64,000 nt of DNA from Gordonia asplenii (GCF_012933505.1 NZ_JABBNB010000015.1:62001-126000), one strand, 5' to 3'; positions 19,995 to 29,097 are shown, counted from the stretch's first letter. A program made the numbers and translations. The notes: generated from the letters alone by a model not told the origin.

Positions 19995-20179
19995 CGATCG
20001 TGGATCCGGCGAGAGTGTGGCTGGGCGGCGTCGCCTTGCAGTGGGCCGATGGTGCTGTACAGGAGCAGGCGCTCGGTGGCAGGAGCATGACTCGGCCAGA
20101 AATGCGGGCAGGGAACGTTTGGTGCCTCCGGCTATCGAGGGGACCTGCCACTCCTCCGCAGCTGCTCGATTTTCCGCGG

Positions 20180-20689
20180 TTACGTTCCCTCCGAGATGAC
20201 GTAAATCTGATGGGAATCAACACCTACGCGCGCAACGATCACCTGCTTCCCACTTCCAACGAGGTCACCCGTACCTTTCCCGTCGTTGCGAATCACCATC
20301 AGCGGAGTTAATCCTGCACAGTGCAGACCCATCTTCGACACCAGCGCATATCTGGATAGTTCGCTACCGCAGTTTGTCTGCAGAACTGGCCCGAACTCAC
20401 GACTGGAATTCATCTCAGCTAGCACACGCAAGTCCACTTTCCTCGGCTGATCATATCGGAGGTAATAGGCGAATCTCCCCGAGAATGGAGGTGCAACGGA
20501 ATATCCTGCAGTAAACCGATATTGCTCAAGGAGAACAACCCTAATTGACAACAAAGCCTGATCAGCCTGGGGCGTTTCAATCACGCGCGCTGTACGATCT
20601 CGCTCAAATGAATCGCTACAACCGATCAACGAAAGTGACGACGCAATAGCCAAGATACACATTACGGGTGAAAGTCGAGATCGCTTCAT
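20180..20689 (-). CDS. Putative lipoprotein
   Basis: 169 residues with a type II signal peptide: basic MKRSR, a hydrophobic core and lipobox LIGC, giving a lipid-anchored cysteine at about residue 24. The mature part has two further cysteines (QTNCGSE, LHCAGL) that could form a disulfide. The GC content is clearly below the window average, suggesting horizontal origin. No family is recognised and it has no operon partner. Confidence 0.7.
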   Translation of the reverse strand: MKRSRLSPVMCILAIASSLSLIGCSDSFERDRTARVIETPQADQALLSIRVVLLEQYRFTAGYSVAPPFSGRFAYYLRYDQPRKVDLRVLAEMNSSREFGPVLQTNCGSELSRYALVSKMGLHCAGLTPLMVIRNDGKGTGDLVGSGKQVIVARVGVDSHQIYVISEGT

Positions 20690-21043
20690 CTATTCACAAT
20701 ACAACCGGCGACCACCGACTTCAGTCTGCATGTTCCCACCTGCCCACGCCAGCTAGCAAGCGCGATCGGCTATCGAATCCCGCCAGGCCGCTCGCAGCGA
20801 CAGCATCAACGTCTGCCATGCACCGGCCGCCGCAGAGAAGCGGAGGCATTCGCCTACTTTGCAGCACCGATCTCGATGGGGCAACGGTCCGAAAATTCTG
20901 GAGGCCGCCCGGCGCCGACGGCGCCGACAGCGTCGCGCAGACTCAGTACCCGCCGATGTCCCCTCAGACACGAACCGGCTCGGACTAGGCTCAGCGCGCC
21001 GGCGTCTTTTCGCACGCGCACACGTGGCTACGCCGACGATCCG
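20690..21043. other. Intergenic stretch, no gene seen
   Basis: About 350 bp between the lipoprotein gene and the double-TetR promoter. Short frames exist on both strands but none has a ribosome site or convincing protein. It must contain the lipoprotein promoter. Confidence 0.5.
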
Positions 21044-21061
21044 CTAGACTGAATGGTCTAG
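21044..21061. promoter_or_regulatory. TetR operator O1
   Basis: Perfect 6-bp arms around a 6-bp centre: CTAGAC-TGAATG-GTCTAG. It lies 27 bp before the GTG of the double-TetR gene and overlaps a TAGACT -10-like hexamer. The same arms recur at 23073 and 23123, so this is probably the autoregulatory site. Confidence 0.75.
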
Positions 21062-21088
21062 ATGCACTGCTCGACAGGAGGTTCTGCC

Positions 21089-22342
21089 GTGACCACGGAC
21101 GCTCGCGCCGAGATGTCGCACCGGGACCGGTTGCTGCGGTCGGGGGCCGCACTCTTCTACGAGGCTGGTTTTCATGGCACCGCGGTCGATGCCGTCTTGG
21201 CCGACGCGGGCGTCCCGAAGGGGTCCTTCTACCATCACTTCGGGTCCAAGGAGGCGTTCGGCTTCGCCGCGCTCGACCGCTACGACGAGTTTCAGCGGGG
21301 CATTCTGACCCGCTGGGCCGAACGCGACGACCTCACCGTGCCTGAACGGCTCCGCGCCTATCATGCGGAACTCGCTGAACGGTTCGTGTCGTCGGGCTGG
21401 AACCGGTCGTGCTTGGTCGGCAAACTCTCCAACGAACTCGCCTCGAGTTCCGAGTCCTACCGAGTGCGACTGGCGCAGAGCCTCGCCGAATGGCGCGAGT
21501 CGCTTCGAGAGTTGCTTGCCGCCGGGCAGGCGCGCGACGAGGTTCGCCAGGACATGCCCGCCGAGGAATTGGCAGACGCGGTATTGGCAATGGTTCAAGG
21601 GACGTTCGTGGCGGCGCTGGCGTTGCGCGACCAGTCGTTTCTCGACGCCTCCACACGTGAGATCGAACGAATACTGTTGCCGAAGAACGCCTCTCGCGAG
21701 TTTGCATACGATTCGACGCCGCTGTCTCCACCGTCGGAGCCCGAGCCGCCGGTCGCCAGCAGGCGTCGAACGCACCGAGACAGGTTGTTGGACAAAGGGA
21801 TTGAGCTGCTCTTCGAACGCGGCTATCACGGCATGACGGTCGACGCGCTATTGGCCGCCGCCCAGGTCCCGAAGGGATCCTTCTACCACCATTTCGGGTC
21901 GAAAGAGGCGTTCACTCTCGCCGTGCTCGACAATTACGACGATTTTCATCGAAAGACCTTGGCCGCGTGGGTGTCTGGGCACGACGAGTTGCCCACAGCT
22001 CTGCGTCTGCGTGGCTACTATGATGAGTTGGTTGCGATCTTCGTTGCTTCCGGTTTCCGACGCAGTGACCTGGCCGGCAAGTTGGCGACCGAGGTCGCGA
22101 CCACGTCGGAACCTCTCCGCAGTACCTTGGCGACATTGATCCGCCAATGGCGTAGCCAGTTGGAGGTCGTGCTCGCCGAAGGGCGCCTACGCGGTGATGT
22201 GCGCGCCGACGTCAGCGTCGAAGATCAAAGTGCCGCACTGCTTTCGCTCATCAATGGTGCGTTCGTCGTCAGCTCGTCGACGCGAGACACCGTCGCACTC
22301 GACTCCGTGGCGGACGCCATCGTCGCAGTGGTGACACCGTGA
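21089..22342 (+). CDS. Tandem-duplicated TetR/AcrR regulator (two TetR units in one chain)
   Basis: 417-residue transcriptional repressor made of two full TetR proteins joined head to tail. Unit 1 (about 1-195) and unit 2 (about 225-417) each have an N-terminal HTH, and both contain VPKGSFYHHFGSKEAF, followed by their own all-alpha ligand domains (VGKLSNEL and AGKLATEV are matching helices). A Pro/Ser-rich linker (PLSPPSEPEPPVASR) joins them. Most TetR proteins are ~200 residues and dimerise; this chain could bind a palindrome as an intramolecular pair. GTG 21089 is chosen for the AGGAGG site 7 bp upstream rather than ATG 21062, which touches operator O1. Confidence 0.88.
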   Translation: MTTDARAEMSHRDRLLRSGAALFYEAGFHGTAVDAVLADAGVPKGSFYHHFGSKEAFGFAALDRYDEFQRGILTRWAERDDLTVPERLRAYHAELAERFVSSGWNRSCLVGKLSNELASSSESYRVRLAQSLAEWRESLRELLAAGQARDEVRQDMPAEELADAVLAMVQGTFVAALALRDQSFLDASTREIERILLPKNASREFAYDSTPLSPPSEPEPPVASRRRTHRDRLLDKGIELLFERGYHGMTVDALLAAAQVPKGSFYHHFGSKEAFTLAVLDNYDDFHRKTLAAWVSGHDELPTALRLRGYYDELVAIFVASGFRRSDLAGKLATEVATTSEPLRSTLATLIRQWRSQLEVVLAEGRLRGDVRADVSVEDQSAALLSLINGAFVVSSSTRDTVALDSVADAIVAVVTP

Positions 22343-22375
22343 CGACGGCATCGGCTGGGAAGGGCACGAGCAGGT

Positions 22376-22820
22376 TGAGCCTGGGTTCGCCGATCAACGC
22401 GGGGTGATCCGACTGTGCAGCTTGTTGAACGACGGTGGCTGGCCGGGGATCGTGTCGAACGCCGTGGATTGAGCGAGCGTGGCGAGTTGAAGTGGCGCCG
22501 GCTGGGGATCGTGTCGGTAATCCCGTGGATTGAGCAGGCGTAGCGAGTCGAAATCACGGTGGCGCAACGGATTTCGACAAGTTTGTGGTGGCGAGCAGTG
22601 CGCGCGCCGTCGGCTGAACTGTCGTATGTGCTCGGTGGATGCGCGACTGGAGGAGATCGCTGCGCTCAGCCTCTTCCGCTGGTTGAGCCGGGCCGGAGCG
22701 CAAGCGTAGGCCCGTGTCGAAACCTCGCAACCAAGATGCCCCGACGCAACCAAACAGGTTGAGACAGGCCAGAATTTGCCTCGCCAAGGGTTTCGACTCG
22801 CTGCGCTCGCTCAACCAGCG
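22376..22820. repeat. GGTTGAGC...GTCGAAACC repeat cluster B
   Basis: Degenerate copies near 22463-22556 (GATTGAGC variants), a full copy at 22679-22725 ending GTGTCGAAACC, and an inverted copy at 22786-22820 beginning GGGTTTCGACTCGC and ending GCTCAACCAGCG. No gene is seen. Confidence 0.75.
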
Positions 22821-22825
22821 GGGAA

Positions 22826-23025
22826 GGTTCGCCGTTGTAAGTCGGCGGGGGGAAGTTCCGCCGTTGTAAGTCGGCGGGGGAAGGTTCGCCGTTGTAAGTC
22901 GGCGGGGGAAGGTTCGCCGTTGTAAGTCGGCGGGGGAAGGTTCGCCGTTGTAAGTCGGCGGGGGAAGGTTCGCCGTTGTAAGTCGGCGGGGGAAGGTCGC
23001 CGTTGGAAGTCGGCGGAGGAGGGCA
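22826..23025 (+). repeat. 28-bp tandem repeat, seven copies
   Basis: Core GCCGTTGTAAGTCGGC begins at 22831, 22860, 22888, 22916, 22944, 22972 and 22999 (last copy slightly changed), spaced 27-29 bp. Each core is an imperfect hairpin (GCCG / CGGC) and the units are joined by GGGGGAAGGTTC. There are no variable spacers, so it is not a CRISPR array. Confidence 0.9.
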
Positions 23026-23072
23026 GCGGCGTAACTCGTTGCCCTTGGCTGCTCCCTTCACTTCGACTGACG

Positions 23073-23140
23073 CTAGACTATTGAGTCTAGACCAAATAGT
23101 CAAAGACTCTTGACCTATCGGTCTAGACGATTTAGTCTAG
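23073..23140. promoter_or_regulatory. TetR operator array O2-O3
   Basis: Two perfect copies of the double-TetR operator: CTAGAC-TATTGA-GTCTAG at 23073-23090 and CTAGAC-GATTTA-GTCTAG at 23123-23140. Between them are overlapping weaker sites using GTCTAGAC at 23085-23092 and 23121-23128, plus CTTGAC at 23109. The array is 218 bp before the SnoaL-like gene. It most likely controls that gene and perhaps the tautomerase. Confidence 0.7.
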
Positions 23141-23357
23141 CCTCAAGTCGCCGACGCGACGTCAGCGACGGTCCGCCAATTTTATTGTCCTACAGGTGAT
23201 TTGGTCAGTCGTGCAGATGCGGGTAGTACGGGAAAGGTCGCCTGAATCATCAGCGATCGATCACCCACGTCGACCCGTGCTCCCTCGTGGCCCGTGACAT
23301 CGCGTGGTCAGAAGAGGCCCTTAATTCCCAACCAGTTTCAACCGATGGAGGTAAGAA

Positions 23358-23780
23358 ATGTCCACGATCGATCAGCTGCGGGTCGCAGTTGAGGAACGAG
23401 ATCTGGAGGCACTCGACGCACTCTTCGCCGACGACGCGCGAGTGTTCAGCCCGATGAAATTCTCCCCGTTCACCGGCCGCCCGGTAATCAAAACCCTGTT
23501 CGGAGTGCTGTTGACGAAGGTCTTCGACGACTTCCGGTACGTCGGCGAGCTCGCGGGCACCTGCGAGATGGCCGACGGCGAGCGCGCGCCGACGCATGCG
23601 TTGGTGCTGAGGGCGTCGGTCGGGGAGCGTCAGATTCACGGCATCGACCTGGTGCAACTGAACGAGCAAGGCTTGATCGAAGAGTTCACCATCATGTTGC
23701 GGCCCAGAAGCGGGCTGGATGCGGTCGCCGAGCGAGTCAACGCTGGCCTGATCGAGTTGGGAGTGCTTGCCCCGCGGTAG
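23358..23780 (+). CDS. SnoaL-like / nuclear transport factor 2 family protein
   Basis: 140-residue single-domain protein of the cone-shaped NTF2 fold. The N-terminus (QLRVAVEERDLEALDALFAD followed by DARVFSP) and the C-terminus (GLIEEFTIMLRPRSGLDAVA) are typical of the family. Members act as small isomerases, hydrolases or ligand-binding proteins; the reaction here cannot be told. A strong SD (GGAGG) sits 7 bp before ATG 23358. It lies downstream of the O2-O3 array and 95 bp before a tautomerase gene, suggesting a small inducible detoxification or catabolic unit under the double TetR (inference). Confidence 0.8.
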   Translation: MSTIDQLRVAVEERDLEALDALFADDARVFSPMKFSPFTGRPVIKTLFGVLLTKVFDDFRYVGELAGTCEMADGERAPTHALVLRASVGERQIHGIDLVQLNEQGLIEEFTIMLRPRSGLDAVAERVNAGLIELGVLAPR

Positions 23781-23782
23781 CC

Positions 23783-23848
23783 GACCGGAAGCAAGTCCCA
23801 AGTCAAACAAGTCCCCAGTCAAGCAATCCCCAAGTCAAACAAATCACC
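23783..23848 (+). repeat. Short direct repeats before the tautomerase
   Basis: AAGTCAAACAA-type units occur three times within 66 bp (around 23799, 23815 and 23831), separated by TCCCC. They fill most of the gap before the next gene. Their role is unknown. Confidence 0.55.
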
Positions 23849-23875
23849 ACCACCACAACGGAATTGGAGAAGACA

Positions 23876-24355
23876 ATGCCGAATATCGATGTGTTCATCC
23901 CGGAGGGCGCGCTGAGCCCGCAATCCGAACAGTCGCTGATCGCCGACCTGACCACCATCGTGCTGCGCCACGAAGGAGCCGACCCCGACAACGAATTCGT
24001 TCAGTCGATCGCCTGGGTGGCAGTCCATCGGCCGCAGGTGTACGTGGCCGGGCGGCCGGCCGACGCGCCCCGCTACCGGATCTACGCGGCAGCCCCGGAA
24101 GGGCAGTTCACGCCCGAACGACGACAGGCGTTGGTCGCCGACGTCACCACTGCGGTGCTCGACGCCGAGGGCGGCGCATACCCGCGCGACCCGCAACGCG
24201 TCTGGGTGTTCACGCCGTCGGTTCCCGAGGGCACGTGGGGTGCGGGAGGCACCGTCGTACATCTCGCCGACCTGCTGACGCTCACCGTCGGTGATCCGGT
24301 GGTGGGTCGCAAACTCGCGGACAAGGCGCTGGCGCGCAGTCGGGCGGAGCGGTGA
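23876..24355 (+). CDS. Tautomerase-superfamily protein
   Basis: 159 residues starting MPNIDVF. The N-terminal proline exposed after Met removal is the catalytic base of the 4-oxalocrotonate tautomerase/MIF superfamily. The sequence divides into two similar halves (IPEGALSPQSEQSLIADLTT and APEGQFTPERRQALVADVTT), which points to a fused pair of beta-alpha-beta units. The second half lacks a Pro at its start, so one active site per chain is expected. ATG 23876 with SD GGAGA is preferred over 23864. It follows the SnoaL-like gene and may share its control. The substrate is unknown. Confidence 0.75.
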   Translation: MPNIDVFIPEGALSPQSEQSLIADLTTIVLRHEGADPDNEFVQSIAWVAVHRPQVYVAGRPADAPRYRIYAAAPEGQFTPERRQALVADVTTAVLDAEGGAYPRDPQRVWVFTPSVPEGTWGAGGTVVHLADLLTLTVGDPVVGRKLADKALARSRAER

Positions 24356-24488
24356 GCGTTGCGGCGGTGTGACGACCCGGCGTCGGCTGACCCGATCGAC
24401 TGACGATCCGTGCCAAGATCGTCGCGTACCGTGCCATCGGGTCGCGCGGCGTCGTAAATCGTGTGCTCGGCGAAATACGCTGCATTCC

Positions 24489-27182
24489 ATGAGCCGAACA
24501 GTTGGTGGAATCGTGGGCCCGGGACAACCGGCGTCGGGCGGACAGGTGACGGGCGACGCCGGGACGAGCGGCGCCAACCCGCTCTCGTCGGTACGTGTGC
24601 GCGGGGCCCGCGAGCATAATCTGCGCGACGTCGACCTCGACATCCCGCGTGACGCGTTGGTCGCGTTCACCGGGGTGTCGGGATCGGGGAAGTCGAGTCT
24701 GGCGTTCGGCACCCTGTTCGCCGAATCGCAGCGCCGCTACCTGGAGTCGGTGGCCCCGTACGCGCGGCGGCTCATCGACCAGGTCGGGGTGCCCGACGTC
24801 GACTCGATCGAGGGGATGCCGCCCGCGGTGGCACTCCAGCAGCAGCGCGGCGGAACGAGCACGCGGTCGTCGGTCGGTAGTATCACCACGTTGTCGAGCC
24901 TGCTGCGCATGCTGTACTCCCGGGCGGGGACGTATCCGGCCGACCAGCCCATGTTGTTCGCCGAGGACTTCTCGCCCAACACGCCGCAGGGTGCGTGCCC
25001 GGCGTGCCACGGCATCGGCCGGGTATACGAGGTCACCGAAGCGCAGATGGTGCCCGACCCGACGCTGACGATCCGGGAGCGCGCCATCGCGTCGTGGCCG
25101 CCGGCCTGGTATGGCCAGAACCTTCGAGACATCCTGGTGTCGCTGGGCTACGACGTCGACACGCCGTGGCAGGACCTGCCCCGCGAAGACCGGGACTGGA
25201 TTCTGTTCACCGAGGAACGACCGACCGTGCCGGTCTACGCCGGGTTCACCCCGGCACAGACGCGTCGGGCGATCCGCGACGACATGGAACCCAGCTACCA
25301 GGGCACCTTCGTCGGCGCGCGCAGGTACGTGCTCGACACTTTCGCCGGCACGAAGAGTGCGGGCGTCAAGAAGCGGGTGTCGCGATTCGTCGGCAGCGGA
25401 CCGTGCACGGTGTGCCACGGCAAGCGGCTCAAGCCCGAGGCGCTGTCGGTGACCTTCGAGGGTTACGACATCGCCGACCTCACTCGGCTCACCCTCGATC
25501 AATTGGCCGACCTCTGCGCCGTCGTGCTGGCGCCCGACTGGTCGCCCGCGATGTCGGGTGGCGTCCTCGATCGTCGGGCTCGGCAGTCCGCGGTCGACGC
25601 GCGGGTCGCGGCCGGTGGCGCCGAGCACTCGGCCGCCCCCGACGTTCGGACGACGCCGAACATGTCGGCGGAGAAGCGTTCCGCTGCACAACGTCTGATC
25701 GCCGACCTCGCTGAGCGGCTGCAGCCATTGCGCGACCTCGGGCTCGGCTACCTGTCGCTCGCACGCAGTACGCCGACACTGTCCGGGGGCGAGTTGCAGC
25801 GCGTCCGGCTCGCGACACAGCTGTCGTCGCAACTGTTCGGCGTCGTGTACGTGCTCGACGAACCGTCCGCGGGCCTGCATCCGCGTGATCGCGATGCGTT
25901 GCGTGGCATCTTGGCGGGACTCAAGCGCAACGGCAACAGCGTGTTCGTCGTCGAACATTCGCTGGACGTGATCCGGTCTGCGGACTGGCTCGTCGACATC
26001 GGACCCGGCGCGGGCGAGAACGGCGGGCGAGTCCTCTACAGCGGTCCGCCGCAGGGGTTGGCCGACGTCGAGGAATCGGTGACCAGGCGCTATCTCCTTC
26101 GGGAGGGCGCCGGTGCCGCGCCGCGGGTGCCGCGGGATCGTGGCGACTGGCTGCAACTGACCGGTATTCACCGCAACAATCTGCATGATCTGTCAGTCTC
26201 GGTTCCGCTGCGTTGCCTGACCGCCGTCACCGGCGTGTCTGGATCGGGAAAGTCGAGTCTGGTCTCCCAAGCGTTGCCCGAGCTGGTCGGTGACTACCTC
26301 GGCCGACCCGTGCGCTTCGACGATGCCGACGACGACGATCTCCTCGCCGAGACCGTCACCGAGGTGGGCGGAACCGTCGTCGGCGACGTGGCGGGCATCC
26401 GTCGCGTGGTGTGCATCGACCAGAAGCCGATCGGTCGCACTCCGCGCTCGAATGTCGCGACGTACACCGGGATGTTCGACCACATCCGTCGGCATTTCGC
26501 GAATACTCCCGAGGCTCGTCGTCGGGGGTACAAGCCCGGCCGATTCTCGTTCAACGTCGCGGGCGGGCGGTGCCCGACGTGTGAGGGCGAGGGCTGGGTG
26601 ATGGTCGAACTCCTCTTCTTGCCCAGTGTCTACAGCCCGTGTCCCGACTGTCATGGTGCGCGCTACAACGCCGAGACACTGGAGATCACGTGGCGAGGAC
26701 GCAACATCGCCCAGGTGCTGGAGTTGAGCAATGCCGAAGCGCTCGAGTTCTTCGAGGGTGAGGCGGACGTGATCCGCCCGCTCGACGCCCTGCGCGACGT
26801 CGGGCTCGACTACCTGCGGCTCGGACAACCGGCGACCGAGCTGTCCGGCGGGGAGGCCCAACGCGTCAAACTCGCCGGCGAGCTGCAGCGCGCTCATCGG
26901 GGCGATACGCTCTACCTCCTCGACGAACCCACCGCCGGTCTCCACCCGGCCGACACCGATCGCCTGCTCGCGCACCTGCACCGACTCGTCGACGCCGGCA
27001 ACACGGTCGTGGCCGCCGAACTGGACATGCGGGTCGTCGCACAGGCTGATCACGTCATCGACATGGGGCCCGGTGCAGGCGGTGCGGGCGGGCACGTCGT
27101 CGCCGCGGGTACTCCCGCCGACGTGGCGGCGTGCGATGCCAGTGCAACGGCCCGGTATCTGTCCGCTGAGCTGCCACGATGA
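24489..27182 (+). CDS. UvrA-like ABC ATPase (excinuclease subunit A paralogue)
   Basis: 897-residue protein with two ABC ATPase modules. Each has a Walker A (GVSGSGKSSL) and an LSGGE-type signature, and there are UvrA zinc-binding sets (CPACHG...CTVCHG, then CPTCEGEG...CPDCHG). The class resembles UvrA2/DrrC-type paralogues that are slightly shorter than UvrA and are linked to tolerance of DNA-binding drugs; whether it binds UvrB is unknown. ATG 24489 has no SD but follows a TACGCT -10-like hexamer (24476-24481) by 7 bp, so the mRNA may be leaderless. The true UvrA for repair is probably elsewhere in the genome. Confidence 0.88.
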   Translation: MSRTVGGIVGPGQPASGGQVTGDAGTSGANPLSSVRVRGAREHNLRDVDLDIPRDALVAFTGVSGSGKSSLAFGTLFAESQRRYLESVAPYARRLIDQVGVPDVDSIEGMPPAVALQQQRGGTSTRSSVGSITTLSSLLRMLYSRAGTYPADQPMLFAEDFSPNTPQGACPACHGIGRVYEVTEAQMVPDPTLTIRERAIASWPPAWYGQNLRDILVSLGYDVDTPWQDLPREDRDWILFTEERPTVPVYAGFTPAQTRRAIRDDMEPSYQGTFVGARRYVLDTFAGTKSAGVKKRVSRFVGSGPCTVCHGKRLKPEALSVTFEGYDIADLTRLTLDQLADLCAVVLAPDWSPAMSGGVLDRRARQSAVDARVAAGGAEHSAAPDVRTTPNMSAEKRSAAQRLIADLAERLQPLRDLGLGYLSLARSTPTLSGGELQRVRLATQLSSQLFGVVYVLDEPSAGLHPRDRDALRGILAGLKRNGNSVFVVEHSLDVIRSADWLVDIGPGAGENGGRVLYSGPPQGLADVEESVTRRYLLREGAGAAPRVPRDRGDWLQLTGIHRNNLHDLSVSVPLRCLTAVTGVSGSGKSSLVSQALPELVGDYLGRPVRFDDADDDDLLAETVTEVGGTVVGDVAGIRRVVCIDQKPIGRTPRSNVATYTGMFDHIRRHFANTPEARRRGYKPGRFSFNVAGGRCPTCEGEGWVMVELLFLPSVYSPCPDCHGARYNAETLEITWRGRNIAQVLELSNAEALEFFEGEADVIRPLDALRDVGLDYLRLGQPATELSGGEAQRVKLAGELQRAHRGDTLYLLDEPTAGLHPADTDRLLAHLHRLVDAGNTVVAAELDMRVVAQADHVIDMGPGAGGAGGHVVAAGTPADVAACDASATARYLSAELPR

Positions 27183-27237
27183 TCAGCGTGTCCAGTCAGT
27201 GCGATCGACTGCTTTTCGAATCGACGGAAGGACGAAC

Positions 27238-29091
27238 ATGCGGCAGCAGGTGCACGAAGCTCACGGGATGAAGGACCGGGTCGCGTTCTTTCTCCGACGA
27301 GAGTCGGGGTCGGCGGTAGTGCTCGCCGCCGCGACCGTGGTGGCGCTGGTGTGGGCAAATTCGCCGGCCTCGGCGGACTACTTCGCGTTATGGCAGCGCG
27401 AGGCCGGCTTCTACCTCGGATCGGTGGGCATGCACATGAGCCTGCATCACTGGATCAACGACGGGTTGATGGTGGTCTTCTTCTTTCTCGTCGGCCTGGA
27501 GGTACGTCAGGAATTCGCCCACGGTTCGCTGCGCGATCCGGCGCGAGCGAGCATCGCACTGGTCGCGGGAGTCGCGGGTGTGATTCTTCCGGCGCTGATC
27601 TACCTCCTCGTGGTCGGCGGCGATGGAGTCAAAGGCTGGGGCGCTGTCGTCGGCACCGACACCGCGTTCATGCTCGGCGCACTCGCCATCGTCGGCCCCC
27701 GACTCTCGGGTCAGCTGCGCGTGTTCCTGCTGACGCTGACGGTCGTCGACGACTTCCTCGCGGTATCGATCATCGGCGTGGTGTACAGCGAAGATATTCG
27801 CTTGGTACCGCTGCTGGTTTCCCTTGCCTGCTTGGTTGCCCTGTGGCTGCTGGGACGATCGCGACAATGGCGCGCCACTCCATATCTGTTGATCATCGTC
27901 GTGCTGTGGTTCAGCACCGTCGAGTCCGGTATCCATGCGTCGCTCGCCGGGATGGTCGCCGGATTGCTCGTCCCGGCCTATCCCACGCAACGACACAAGG
28001 TCGTGGAGGCCAAGCAACTGTTCCGGGACTTCTGGCAGTCGCCCAGCGCGGCGTCGGGCCGGGAAGTCGCTCGTGGCCTGGCGAAGGGAACCGCGGTCAA
28101 TGAACGGCTCCACGAAGACCTGAGGTTGCCGACAGCTCTGCTGGTGGTGCCGCTCTTCGCGCTCGCCAACGCCGGCGTCGACCTGCGGGGCGGACTACTC
28201 TCCGACGCCGTCGGATCGAGTGTCACGTGGGGCGTTGTGCTGGGGCTCGTCCTGGGCAAGTTCCTCGGCATCGGCCTGGCAACCGTCGCCGCGGTGCGGT
28301 TCGGGGTGGGACGACTGCCGCAAGGCGTCGGCATGGGAAGCGTGTTCGGTGGCGCGGCGCTGTCGGGGATGGGCTTCACGGTGTCGCTGCTCATCATCGG
28401 GCTGGCCTTCGGCACGACGTCGGAGTTGGGCCGGCAGGCGACCGTCGGAGTTCTGGCGGCGATGGTCCTCGCCGCATTGCTCGGTTGGGCCATCTTCCGG
28501 GTTGCAGCGGCACGATGGGGCGAAGACACCGCCGATCTTCCGATGGTGCTGTCTCCGCCGGTCGACCCGGAGGTCGACCACATTCGCGGGCCGGAGGACG
28601 CCCAACTCACCCTGGTCGAGTTCGTCGACTTCGAATGTGCGTTCTGTGCCCACGCCACCGGCGGCTGGGAGGACCTGCATGCGCGGTTCGGCGACGACTT
28701 GCGCTATGTGGTGCGCCATCTGCCGCTCACCGATGAGCACCCGCACGCCCTGCTGGCGGCCAAGGCGGCCGAGGCCGCCGCGCGGCAGCAGATGTTCTGG
28801 CCGTGGCTCGATCTGGTGTTCACCCGACAGACCGATCTCGAACGCGCGGACCTGATCGCCTACGCGCGCGAGCTCGGCCTCGACGTCGCCCGATTCACCA
28901 AGGACCTCGACAGCGCCGAGGTCGAGGCACGCGTCGAGCGCGATGTGCTGAGCGCCGGGTCCAGCGGCGCCCGGGCAACCCCGACCTTCTTCATCGACGG
29001 CTGTCGTAACGTCGGGGCGTACGACGCCCGCGCGCTGTCCGCCGGACTCGAACACAGCCGCCGGGGTACGCGCACGCAGGATCCGGTCTAG
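27238..29091 (+). CDS. nhaA: NhaA Na+/H+ antiporter fused to a DsbA-like thioredoxin domain
   Basis: 617 residues. Positions 1 to about 425 are a complete NhaA with about twelve helices, including the GTDTAFMLGALAIVG and VVDDFLAVSIIGVVY segments that carry the ion-binding aspartates. From about 440 the chain becomes a DsbA/thioredoxin-fold domain with active-site Cys467-Ala-Phe-Cys470 and a cis-Pro loop (ATPTFFIDG). This fusion is known in some actinobacteria; the second domain may be a thiol oxidoreductase or a regulatory sensor. SD GGAAGGA precedes ATG 27238. It lies 55 bp after the UvrA-like gene and may be cotranscribed. Confidence 0.9.
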   Translation: MRQQVHEAHGMKDRVAFFLRRESGSAVVLAAATVVALVWANSPASADYFALWQREAGFYLGSVGMHMSLHHWINDGLMVVFFFLVGLEVRQEFAHGSLRDPARASIALVAGVAGVILPALIYLLVVGGDGVKGWGAVVGTDTAFMLGALAIVGPRLSGQLRVFLLTLTVVDDFLAVSIIGVVYSEDIRLVPLLVSLACLVALWLLGRSRQWRATPYLLIIVVLWFSTVESGIHASLAGMVAGLLVPAYPTQRHKVVEAKQLFRDFWQSPSAASGREVARGLAKGTAVNERLHEDLRLPTALLVVPLFALANAGVDLRGGLLSDAVGSSVTWGVVLGLVLGKFLGIGLATVAAVRFGVGRLPQGVGMGSVFGGAALSGMGFTVSLLIIGLAFGTTSELGRQATVGVLAAMVLAALLGWAIFRVAAARWGEDTADLPMVLSPPVDPEVDHIRGPEDAQLTLVEFVDFECAFCAHATGGWEDLHARFGDDLRYVVRHLPLTDEHPHALLAAKAAEAAARQQMFWPWLDLVFTRQTDLERADLIAYARELGLDVARFTKDLDSAEVEARVERDVLSAGSSGARATPTFFIDGCRNVGAYDARALSAGLEHSRRGTRTQDPV

Positions 29092-29097
29092 CTGGTC

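Noticed and set aside
22826..23025. CRISPR array
   Set aside because: The 28-bp units are contiguous and constant, with no unique spacers and no cas genes nearby.
24282..26186. 634-residue minus-strand frame over the UvrA-like gene
   Set aside because: Antisense shadow; the plus-strand frame has complete ABC and zinc motifs.
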